From assembly GCA_003116975.1 (NCBI GenBank), contig BGKB01000163.1, forward strand, positions 1 to 64,000: 64,000 nt of DNA, in the 5' to 3' direction. This document shows positions 1 through 8,429 of the stretch, piece after piece (position 1 is the stretch's first letter; each line of letters opens with the position of its first letter). The notes below the pieces were generated by a model. The model did no database searches. It was not told where the DNA came from and saw only the letters and a program-made list of their open reading frames with translations. Source of the stretch: Aurantiochytrium sp. KH105. Lineage: Eukaryota; Sar; Bigyra; Thraustochytrida; Thraustochytriidae. The translations under genes and the position numbers were made by a program.

Positions 1-1054
1 GGCTTGGTTGCCCGACAACCACTCCAACATTTAAAAGATGGAAAATAATTTATAAGATATTAGTATATATCCATAGACAAATTTTGTGATTTATGCAAAA
101 TTATACTTCAATTTTAGAAATAAAAAGTTTCTTTGCTTCAATTTTTTGTTCAATTATATAATATTTTGTAATAAGCATATAAATTTGTATTTCAAGAATT
201 ATTATTGGCATCTTAAATTTTGTCTCCTTCAAAATGCGAATCAAAGTCTGATACGTATTCTAAAAAATCACGTTCAAGAGTATGCTCGAGATTATGTTCA
301 TAATAAATGTTAGGACTTCTGAAGAACAGAATGGCAAAAAGAGGATGATGGCTTAGTCCTTTCTTTCCTGTTAGTACCTTGAAGGAAAAAGGAAACAAGA
401 ACTTCTGAAAAGTTGATTGACTATTTTTTAGGCTCGTAGTTGTTGCTTGGTTGACTTCATTTTGAACGTGCGAGAAGGGTGAGATTCTCTCTAAAATCAA
501 TCATTTACATGAGCGATCTGAATGGAATGAGCTGGCTCAGCATTCAACATTCGGCATACTTTTATTTTATCTCACTCTTTGACCTGAAATGTATGTAAAC
601 TTATCTGCTGCTAAAAAATTTAATCTCTTGCTGAGAATGAATGCAAATGTGTGAAGTACTAGCTAGACTTACTTCGTTCGCACCATTGATTGACGCATTT
701 TTCTTCGTTTAGGTCTAAATTAACAAGAAAGACTGTTTGTGTGTATTGATTTGTTTGTTCGCTCTTTGCTTTCTAAGTAACTTTCTCGCACCAACAAGCT
801 GCGCAGTCTAACTAACCTGTAAGAAAAGGATAAGTCTGGCTTATAGGCTACTGTACGATCGCTCGTCATTGCTTCTCTCTGTTTCACTCTCGTATTTTCA
901 CAGGTCTTCTTTTCTCGTTCCCACGGGCTTTTTTGTTTGATTCTTTGTTTGTTGCGTGTGCCTTTGGAATCTGAGAAAAAAGATTTTTTTTGTTTCTTCT
1001 GTCAAACTGGAGACTTCTCCGAACCAGCAGCATTCGCGCGAGAAGTCAGCCACG
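1..1054. other. AT-rich intergenic region, no gene seen
   Basis: The first ~900 bases are visibly AT-rich, with long A/T runs, in contrast to the GC-rich remainder. Open frames here are short, have no recognisable domain and look like chance products of the composition. The last ~150 bases are the 5' leader of the zinc transporter gene, whose frame is open upstream of its ATG but without an earlier ATG. Confidence 0.6.
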
Positions 1055-2539
1055 ATGGCAGGGGCTCGAGGTGGTGCGACAAGGGCGGCGGGCCGAGTGC
1101 TCCTCTTTGCGCTGGCAGTTTTCCTCGTGTTCACGCTAGCATGGACCCCCAAGGTTGCAGGCGATGCAACATCGTCGTCACCTGCAGCCGTTGTTGCGTC
1201 CTCGTCTTCGGTAGCTGACGAACACGACGCAGGGCCGGGCGGGGACGCAAACGCGCATAACGAGGCGATGGATACACATGCGCATGCGCAGGGCCATGTT
1301 CACGGCCACGAAGAGCATTCGCACGCCGCTCACGCTTCCTCTACCTCTATGCAAAAGGACCACGAACACACGCACTCGCACTCGCACGAAGAGCACTCGC
1401 GTGAACAACAACAACATTCGCACTCGCATGGTCATTATGATGAGGATGATGAAGGGCACAGTCATGGTCATGGTCATGGGCATGGACATGGACACGGACA
1501 TGGACACGATGATCAGGGGAAAAAATCGGTTCAGGATTTCTTGCAACGCGGCCTCGCATACGCCCACGAGGAGCTGGCGCATCATTCGCTAGCCACCAAG
1601 GCAGTTGGGGCGACGCTCTTGGTGACATTTGGAGGGAACGCAGTAATTTTGTTGTTTCTCAAGCTTGAGCTGTCCAAGTCACAGCTCAATGTGATGGTTG
1701 CTTTTGCCGTCGGTGGCTTGCTGGGCGATGTGTTTTTGCACCTTCTCCCGCATGCGTTAGAGACTCATGGTCAACACGGGCATGCGCAGGATCACGGTCA
1801 CGGTCATAGCCACGGAGACGATGCTCATGGCCACGAGGAACATGGCCACGAGCATGACTTGACTGTGGGCCTGGCGGTGCTTGCTGGGATTCTTTGCTTC
1901 TTTGTGGTGGAGAAGCTCCTTCGTGTCGCTGGAGGCAGTGGGAGCCACGGGCATGCGCATCACAGTCATGATGACTTGGTTGCGCGCAAGAAGAAGGATG
2001 ATGATGCAGACTTTGGCGCTGAAAATGCCACGAGCGCGGGCGCAGCAGCAGCAGCGCATGGGCCCCCGTTGATCCTTGGTCTGCGGCCCGGTGCGATCCT
2101 GAATATGGTTGCGGACACAGTGCACAACTTTACAGATGGAATGGCGTTGGCTGCCGCTTTCCAGGCGAGTGACGCAATTGGGCTGACCATGACGATTGCC
2201 GTCTTGGTGCACGAGGTTCCGCATGAAGTGGGCGATTTTTCGGTCTTGGTGTCTCAAGGTCTCTCCAAGTGGGGCGCCCTTCGCGCTCAGTTTGTCTCGG
2301 CCTTGGGTGCTCTGGCCGGCTGTGGCTTTGGTCTCGCAGTGAGCTCCTCGCAGCCTGCAGCAATTTTGTCTTTTACTGCGGGCGGCTTCATTTATATTGC
2401 GCTCGTGTCCATTGTGCCAGAGCTTCTCGAGGAGCCTGCCACAGTCTCGAACACCATTTTGCAGACGTTGGCGGCTTGCTGTGGTATATACATGATGATT
2501 GTCATTGCGGATTTGGAGGCTGCCTCGCATGCGCACTAG
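1055..2539 (+). CDS. ZIP-family zinc transporter, ZIP7/KE4 (SLC39A7) type
   Basis: Predicted 494-residue Zn2+ transporter of the LIV-1 ZIP subfamily. The ATG at 1055 is chosen because it opens a clear signal peptide (hydrophobic stretch LLFALAVFLVFTLAW); the upstream open frame begins at a GTG. Next comes a very His-rich lumenal region (repeats of GHGHGHGH and HSHSHE, about residues 60-150), then transmembrane helices, a second His-rich loop, and the two ZIP signatures HNFTDG (helix IV) and HEVPHEVGDF (helix V). The HEVPHEVGDF form is that of the KE4/ZIP7 branch, which in animals releases zinc from the ER/Golgi. Location in the secretory pathway is inferred from the family and signal peptide. 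The extreme 3' end (last few codons plus 3' flank) is repeated in tandem downstream. Confidence 0.93.
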   Translation: MAGARGGATRAAGRVLLFALAVFLVFTLAWTPKVAGDATSSSPAAVVASSSSVADEHDAGPGGDANAHNEAMDTHAHAQGHVHGHEEHSHAAHASSTSMQKDHEHTHSHSHEEHSREQQQHSHSHGHYDEDDEGHSHGHGHGHGHGHGHGHDDQGKKSVQDFLQRGLAYAHEELAHHSLATKAVGATLLVTFGGNAVILLFLKLELSKSQLNVMVAFAVGGLLGDVFLHLLPHALETHGQHGHAQDHGHGHSHGDDAHGHEEHGHEHDLTVGLAVLAGILCFFVVEKLLRVAGGSGSHGHAHHSHDDLVARKKKDDDADFGAENATSAGAAAAAHGPPLILGLRPGAILNMVADTVHNFTDGMALAAAFQASDAIGLTMTIAVLVHEVPHEVGDFSVLVSQGLSKWGALRAQFVSALGALAGCGFGLAVSSSQPAAILSFTAGGFIYIALVSIVPELLEEPATVSNTILQTLAACCGIYMMIVIADLEAASHAH

Positions 2540-2876
2540 CTATAAAATGGATCAATCGAACACAATTTGACAACAAAATTCTTGATCGCTCTCGGAATTT
2601 GATGTTTTTGCCCACCGTCCTGCGAATTGACTTTTCTTGTCATCTGCCTCGCATGTGCACCGGTTGTATACATGAATTTAGCGATATGATTGGCGAGTGG
2701 TCGAAACAATACAATTTGGTTGCTCTCAGGTATTTGATGATGATGCTCACCGTCCTGCGGAATTGACTATTCTTGTCGTCTGCCTCGCATGCGCACCTTT
2801 TGTACATAGATCAATTGATATCATTGGCGAGTGGTCGAAACAATACAATTTGACAATAAAATTCTTGATCGCTCTT
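2521..2876 (+). repeat. Three tandem copies of the zinc transporter 3' end
   Basis: Three diverged direct copies start at 2521, 2645 and 2781 with TGCCTCGCATGYGCAC, the last codons of the ZIP gene. Shared blocks follow: ACCGTCCTGCGRAATTGACT (copies 1 and 2), ATTGGCGAGTGGTCGAAACA (copies 2 and 3), and AAAATTCTTGATCGCTCT (copies 1 and 3). Units are 124 and 136 bp, the third partial. Only the first is coding. The block AATAAAATTC could serve as a poly(A) signal. Confidence 0.85.
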
Positions 2877-4012
2877 GCGCTGCTTCCTACTGATGCTTGC
2901 TTGTCTAAGGGCCTCATGACGACGCCGACCGTCCCGCTGCCCCCGTCTCTCCATCGCCTCTCTGCTCCGCGTGATCTGTGACCGGCGTCATCTGCAGCTG
3001 CTGCTACACCGACAGTGAGTGAGTGGGTCGGTCGGAGGCCCCTCGGAGGCGGGTTCCAGGATGTCTGACAGAGAGTACCACTAGCCTCTGCCTCTGAGGC
3101 AAGCAAGCATGGCATGCCGCATCAGCCTCACCCGACTCCTCGCGTTTCTGCTCGCTGTCGGGGCTGCCCGTGCAGATCTCCGCACCAGCAGCAGCAGCAG
3201 CTGCAGCAGATGTTTCTATACATCTTCGTCGAGCGGGAAAGTAGCGGTGGTGTGCATGCTGGGCGTAATAAATAGCGGGACCCGATCGATGCGTATACTA
3301 CTCCGCTCTCAGAGCGATGGGTGGATTCCTCGACGGAGCGAAGAAGCGCGCTCGGCTGGCCTGCCTCCGGTTCTCCTGTCTAGAAGAGCTTGCCTGCGTC
3401 CGCCACGCCCCAGCTGCCGCAGTCTCCCTCCCTCCCTCCCTCCCTCGCATCCCCAGCCAGCCTGGGCTGGCAGAGGCTGGCTGGGCTGGCTGGGCTGGCT
3501 GGCTCTGGCTCCGGCGGCTGGAGACGGAAGACTCCGAGGGATGGATGAACGAACGAACGAATGAATGAACGAATGAGCTGGGATGAACGGAGAACAACTT
3601 GAAACGACTGCGACAGACTTGAACTTGAACCGGAGCCTGTTTCTTTCACAACTTGAAGGCGGGTGAGTCTGCTCCGTTCCGCTCCGCTCGGCTCCATCTA
3701 CGCTACTAACGCGCAGCCTGTGAAGCTACTGCAGGCCAGCTACGGTAGTCGTAGGCCTACACTACCGCTGGCAGTAGGCGCATGCTACGCATGCAGACGA
3801 GACACGGAAGGCGCGGAAGCAAGCAGGCAAGCAGGCAAGCAGGCAAGCAGGCAAGCGAGCAAGCACAAGACAGACGCAGCAGATCGAGAAGAAAGCGCGA
3901 AGAGCGAGCGAGCGCGGCCGCAGCAGAGCAGCAGCGGCGGCAGCAGGCAGCAGAGCAGCAGCGGCGGCAGCGGCAGAGAAGAGCGGCGCGCGCGCAGAGA
4001 GCGGCGAGCAGG
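2877..4012. other. Intergenic region with simple repeats
   Basis: No convincing gene. It holds (CCCT)n near 3425-3445, (GGCTG)n near 3461-3512, GAAC/GAAT tetranucleotides at 3547-3576 and a GCAAGCAG array at about 3817-3863. An open frame from 3109 starts with a signal-peptide-like stretch but continues into simple repeat, so I do not call it. The last ~150 bases are the probable 5' leader of the ISD11 gene. Confidence 0.5.
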
Positions 4013-4375
4013 ATGGCGGCGAGCTTGGGATCGGCGGGCGTCGCGCTCCGAAGCGCGGCCATGAACGCGGGCGCGGTCCGCGGACTGGCGGCGGCCGCGA
4101 CGGAGGGCGGCAACGCGGCGGAGGCGAGGTCGCTGTACAGGCGGTTCCTGCGCGCCGCCAACGGCTTCGGCGACTACAACCTGCGCGAGTACACCAAGAG
4201 GCGCGCAGGAGAGGAATTCCGCGCGCACGCCGACGCGCCCTCGGATAAGATCGCGACGCTCCTTACCCGCGGAGCCAACGAGCTCGAGGTCATTGAGCGC
4301 CAGGCGGCCATCTCCAAGCTCTTCAAGCACGTGAACTCCGTGATGGATCTCCCCTCGAAGAAGCGCATGGAGTAA
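4013..4375 (+). CDS. ISD11: LYR-motif protein ISD11 (LYRM4)
   Basis: A 120-residue protein. After an Ala/Arg-rich N-terminus that could be a mitochondrial targeting sequence (about residues 1-35) comes the LYR-type motif SLYRRFLRAANGFGDYN, then REYTKRRAGEEFR and an LEVIERQAAISKLF helix. This matches the ISD11/LYRM4 family (LYR, then FxxYNxRxYxxRR, then LxxIxRQ). ISD11 binds and stabilises the cysteine desulfurase NFS1 with acyl carrier protein in the mitochondrial Fe-S assembly complex. The ATG at 4013 is chosen because the frame upstream is low-complexity Gln/Arg/Ala encoded by a microsatellite. It is longer than human LYRM4 (~91 aa), mainly at the N-terminus. Confidence 0.85.
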   Translation: MAASLGSAGVALRSAAMNAGAVRGLAAAATEGGNAAEARSLYRRFLRAANGFGDYNLREYTKRRAGEEFRAHADAPSDKIATLLTRGANELEVIERQAAISKLFKHVNSVMDLPSKKRME

Positions 4376-5239
4376 GAATGCGACCCCTTTTACCCAATCC
4401 CCGTTCAAGTGTTTGGCCCCGCGTGCCCGACCCAACCATTAATATCGCTTTTGGCTGGCCTCTCATAGCCGAGCAGGTCGCCACCCGCTCGGCTGCCATG
4501 TCTGCCAGCCTATCTACTTCCCATAATGGTGATGATGATGATGATGACAGGTTATCCTTGTGAGTGGGCCAAGAAAGTCCCCGCCAGCAAGTATCTGCCA
4601 AGCGATGGAGCTTCCTCTTCTCTCATTCATTGCCATTTTGTCCCCAACCAACTCTTCTATCCCCTTGAGACGTTCGTTTTCTCGCATTATGCCTTTCATC
4701 CAAGTGCCTTTTTGCGCGCGCGAGCGGCCCATAGTCTCGTAAAGAAAAGATAAGAAAAGAAAAAAAGGTCTCACTCACATCAATCAAGGTCTTACGTCAT
4801 CATTTTGCCTCGTCATCGCGTTTCCTCTCGGGGACTTGAGAAAACCCGAACGAAACAGGCGTCCATCCGCAAAATAGATGGCTAAAAGCTGTTCTCTGAT
4901 CGTAGCCAGCCAAACACAGCAATGTTGTCTTGCCCGAACGAGAATGGTTTCAGAACACAATCCTTGCCAACGGGAACGAAAAGGGACAAGGTGAGGCAAC
5001 GCTCTGTGTTAGCCTGCAGCCCCTTTTATTTTTATAAAACAAGGAGAGCTACGCTGATCGCAATGACAAAGCAGAGACGTGTTGCACGCACCACGCTTGA
5101 TACTTGGACGCGAAAATGAGGAACGAAAAAGAAGGAGAAGAAGAATGGAAAAGAACAGGGTTGTGTGTGTGTGTGTGTGAAAAGGCGTTGAGAGCCCGAG
5201 TCCGACGCGCGCAGACCCTTGCGCTCGCGGAGCCGCTGA
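4376..5239. other. Convergent intergenic region
   Basis: It lies between the 3' ends of ISD11 (+) and CHMP2 (-). It contains a GATGATGAT run near 4527-4546 and a (TG)n tract at about 5164-5179. I see no gene or structured RNA. Confidence 0.5.
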
Positions 5240-5899
5240 TCAGGTTCCGCGACGAAGGTTGTTGAGTCGCGCCTCGAGGTCGCTGACCGCGGCGTCCTCC
5301 TCGGCTTCGGCGCTGACCATGGCGGGTTGCTTCTCCTGGCCGGCGCTCTCCCGAACGGGCTGTTGCGGGGCAGACTGGAGATCGTCGTGCATGGTGACGC
5401 CGATTTCGTCGAGAACCTGGTTCACGATGGCGTCCTCCTCCTCCTCGTCACCCTCGTCGAAGGCGTCGTCCATGACATCGTTCATCATCTCTTCCGTGAG
5501 GCCAACCTTTTCGTTCTCCATTTCGAACTCGCGCACCATCTTGCTAAGGCTGGCGGCATTCATTTTCTTGTTCATGCGCTTCATTTGCTTGGTCATCTTG
5601 CCCATTGCCAGGCCCATCTCGTGCTGTGTCTTGATGGTCTGCATCTTGAGCGAGAGACTCTGCAGGTTGCTGCGCATGACGTGGAATTTGGAAATGTACT
5701 GTTTGGTGCGCACGAGGTCCTTGGCCATGACGCGCACGGCCTGCATCTCGCCCTTGGCCGCCAGCTTCTTGATGTCGCGCTCCAGCTTGGCCTGCTCGCG
5801 CTCGAGCGCCGCGCGCTCGCGGTCCATCTCGCGGACGGCGCGGTTGATGACGCGCTTGTTCGCGCGCATCTGCTCCTGCAGCGTCATGCGGTTCCCCAT
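5240..5899 (-). CDS. VPS2: ESCRT-III subunit CHMP2/VPS2
   Basis: A 219-residue Snf7-family protein. The basic helical N-terminal half contains AVREMDRERAALEREQAKL and VRVMAKDLVRTKQYISKF, close to the CHMP2A pattern. The acidic C-terminal half has EEMMNDVMDDAFDEGDEEEE and VNQVLDEIGV, and it ends in a MIT-interacting motif, DLEARLNNLRR, which recruits VPS4. VPS2 caps ESCRT-III polymers during multivesicular body formation, cytokinesis and membrane repair. The length is typical (human CHMP2A 222 aa). The start is the only plausible ATG, giving MGNRMTLQEQ; the N-terminus lacks the usual LFG block, so a small upstream exon cannot be excluded. Confidence 0.93.
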   Translation of the reverse strand: MGNRMTLQEQMRANKRVINRAVREMDRERAALEREQAKLERDIKKLAAKGEMQAVRVMAKDLVRTKQYISKFHVMRSNLQSLSLKMQTIKTQHEMGLAMGKMTKQMKRMNKKMNAASLSKMVREFEMENEKVGLTEEMMNDVMDDAFDEGDEEEEDAIVNQVLDEIGVTMHDDLQSAPQQPVRESAGQEKQPAMVSAEAEEDAAVSDLEARLNNLRRGT

Positions 5900-6743
5900 C
5901 TTGCCTCGCGCGCGCCGCGCCTCGCCTCGCCTCCCCTCGCGCGCTCGCCTCCCCTCGCGCGCTCGCCTCGCGCGCCGGCTTCGCCCGCCGCTCCTCTCGC
6001 GCCGCCCGCCCTGCGCGCGCTCCGCCTCGCGCGAACGCGCCGCCCGCCGCCCGCCGCTCCGCCCGCCGCGCCGCGCCGCCGCTCCCTCTCGCGCCCGCCC
6101 GCGCTCCCTCGCCCGCCGCCGCCGCTTGCGGAACTGGCTCGCCGCGCAGCGCAGCGGAGGCAGGCACGCAGAGGCAGGCAGGCGACGAAGCAGGGCGAAC
6201 GAGCCCGGGCTCTCGCAACGAGGGAGAGAGGAGGGAGCACGCCGGAGGAGGAAGGAAGCGCCCGCCTCCGCGGAGGATGGATCTCAGCCCGCTGCGCTGC
6301 GCCGGGCGCCCTTCTTCTCTTCGCCCAGCCAGCACGGCGTGCTCTCTCGCCCTCCTCTCTCCCTCCACCCCGCCAGCCCCAAGAAGTCCGAGTCCAGCCC
6401 GCTCGAAGGGACACGGAGCGGGAGCGGGAAGTGCCAGAAACAACAAGCAAAAGCAAGCCGGCCAGAGAGACCAGTGCGCGCACACACTCACTCTTTCATT
6501 GCAGCTCTGCCGCTTCTCCGACCTCGGCTTTCTTGCCCGGCTGGCTGGCTGGCTGGCTGGCTGCCCACCCAGCGACCACGTTGGGTCAGAGCCATCCAGA
6601 GAGATTGAAGAGGATCAAGGGAGAGGCAAAATACAACTCACGTTGAATATTTTGCTAAAATCGTTTGGCCTATCAATGGAGTCATTTTTTTTTTACTTTT
6701 GGCACGGAGGCAGAGAGCAATTAAGACACACACACATACTCAC
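5900..6743. other. GC-rich 5' region of CHMP2 with repeats
   Basis: Bases 5925-5975 hold a minisatellite (unit like CTCGCCTCCCCTCGCGCG). Bases 6537-6563 hold a (GGCT)n array. Long open frames on both strands here are Arg/Ala/Pro-rich and overlap one another, which is typical of composition rather than coding. It contains the CHMP2 leader and the phosphomannomutase 3' flank. Confidence 0.5.
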
Positions 6744-7592
6744 TCACTCCTTCTTCTCAGACAGAAAGAGCTCCGTGCAGATGCGCATGGTGTCCTCGTA
6801 GGTGGTGACCGAATGGCCAATGGTGCGCGGGTCGTTGAAGATCTCGTAATCGTTGCCGCCCTCATAGGTCTTGTCGCCGAAAAAGTGAATCTCCTCGTAG
6901 CCCTCGTTCTCTACAAATTGCAGGCAGTATGTCTTGTCCCAGCCCTTGGGGAAAACGTCAAAGGAAATCTGGCCGCCAATCGAAAACTTGAGGTTGAACT
7001 TGTCGCCAAACTCCTTGTCCAAGGCCGCAACCATCTTCTCGCGGACCTTGGCCTCCTTGTCGTAGGCCTCAAAGGCGTTGCGCTCTTCGCGGGAGCACTG
7101 ACGGCCAATGGGCGAAATGTTGAGCATGCCCTGGCGGTACTCCACAAAAGTGCCGCGCTTCACCGGGCAGTCCACGTCCGCAAGGTACTTGAGGACAAAG
7201 TTGAGGAACTCCTTCATCTTGTCTTCGCCAAGGTACTCCACGAAAGACTGCGTGTGAAACAGCTTGCCAGCCTTGTAGCCCATGAGGCCGTTCTCCGAAA
7301 AGCTGTAGTCGTACTCGTCCGTAACGTCGGCGCCGAGCTGCTCTTGCTGCTTGACGAGATCCGATCCGCCCACGACGCCCACGACAATGTGCTCGCGCAG
7401 CTTCTTCATGAATGCGTCCATCTCCGGCGTGATTTCCTGTGTTTCGTCAACACGTTCAACAGCGTTTCATTTGCGATACATTCATTTCCCAAACCCAAGT
7501 AAAGTTCGAGCGAGATCGCATGTAATTTCCACCATATGGCTTGCTTCGTCAGTCAATCGTTCTTCTGCCCGTCGACCACTCACCCATAAAAG

Positions 7593-7651
<59 letters not shown>

Positions 7652-7789
7652 TCGTCCGTCTGTCTGCCTGTCGGTCTTCCCCTTCGCGCAGTAACCCTCG
7701 CGCATCTCGTTTCCACTTACCTTGCGCGCGACGGTGAGGGTGCCGTCGACGTCAAAGAGCGCCAAGATCTTGGTGTTCTTGGTCGTCAT
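6744..7789 (-). CDS. PMM: Phosphomannomutase (two exons)
   Basis: Exon 1 is 7721-7789 and exon 2 is 6744-7436, separated by a 284-bp intron (donor GTAAGT, acceptor ACACAG, phase 0). The 253-residue product converts mannose-6-P to mannose-1-P for GDP-mannose, N-glycan and GPI synthesis in the cytosol. Exon 1 carries the HAD-superfamily catalytic motif FDVDGTLT, with two Asp as nucleophile and acid/base. Exon 2 carries [14 protein letters not shown], the substrate-binding block [35 protein letters not shown], and the metal-binding end [16 protein letters not shown] plus DPRTIGHSV. Joining gives an uninterrupted family match (human PMM2 246 aa). Without the first exon the enzyme would lack its nucleophile, which supports the splice model. 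Confidence 0.95.
7594..7650. repeat. Hexanucleotide (GAGCAC)n inside the PMM intron
   Basis: About nine uninterrupted copies of GAGCAC lie within the phosphomannomutase intron at 7437-7720. Confidence 0.9.
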
Positions 7790-7853
7790 CGTGCTTGCTC
7801 TTCTCTTCTCTTGCCACTTGCGTGTTGCTGCCGCTGCTGCTGCTCGTTGCTGT

Positions 7854-7894
<41 letters not shown>

Positions 7895-8429
7895 GCTGCT
7901 CGCTGCTCGCTGCTGCGTGTCGCGTGGCGCTTCTCGATGCTGGTTTGGCCCTGCGTCCACCTCTGTCTGGCAGGCTGGCTTGGCTGCCGTGCACACAACA
8001 ACATCGCGTGCCCGCTCTTGCGAATGAATCCTGGGTGGTAGTAGTGCTACTACCGTAGAGTAGCAGCCAGCTACTGTTTCCCCTAATTACCCTCTTCCAC
8101 GGGGGCCATTGTCGGAGCCCAATCGGCTCCTGTTGCGAGTCCATTCGCTCACAGCCAAGCTGGCGGCTGCTGCCCGCTGCCGGCGGAGACCGAGTGGACT
8201 CGTCTGCCAGAAGAATGGACCCGAGGATGACGGTCGAGTGAGAACGATTCGCATCTGCCAAGCCGCAGACAAGCAAGGAAGTAGAAGCGAGAGAGAGAGA
8301 GAGAGGCTCGTGCCTTTCCTTTACATTACTAGTAGTGGCCGCATCTTTGCGTTTGATCCAAGCACAGCTTTGCATTTACTAGACACTTATAAAATTTGAT
8401 CCAGTTTGTCTGCATGCCTTTGCCTATTT
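7790..8429. other. PMM 5' region with CTG repeat
   Basis: Bases 7856-7893 are a perfect (CTG)n tract (CAG on the PMM sense strand, probably in its leader or promoter), followed by a GCTCGCT minisatellite to about 7912. Bases 8289-8306 are (GA)n. No gene seen; the right end is the NOC4 3' flank. Confidence 0.5.

Noticed and set aside
3109-3564. Open frame with a signal-peptide-like start (+)
   Set aside because: After the first ~25 residues it runs into Ser-rich and CCCT/GGCTG microsatellite sequence with no domain; overlapping frames on both strands are equally open.
5259-6646. Two long plus-strand frames antisense to CHMP2 and its leader
   Set aside because: They are shadows of the GC-rich CHMP2 gene and of Arg/Ala/Pro repeats upstream; the minus-strand gene explains the region.
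8109-8399. Short plus-strand frame between PMM and NOC4
   Set aside because: No domain, no hydrophobic pattern, and it ends in a GA repeat.
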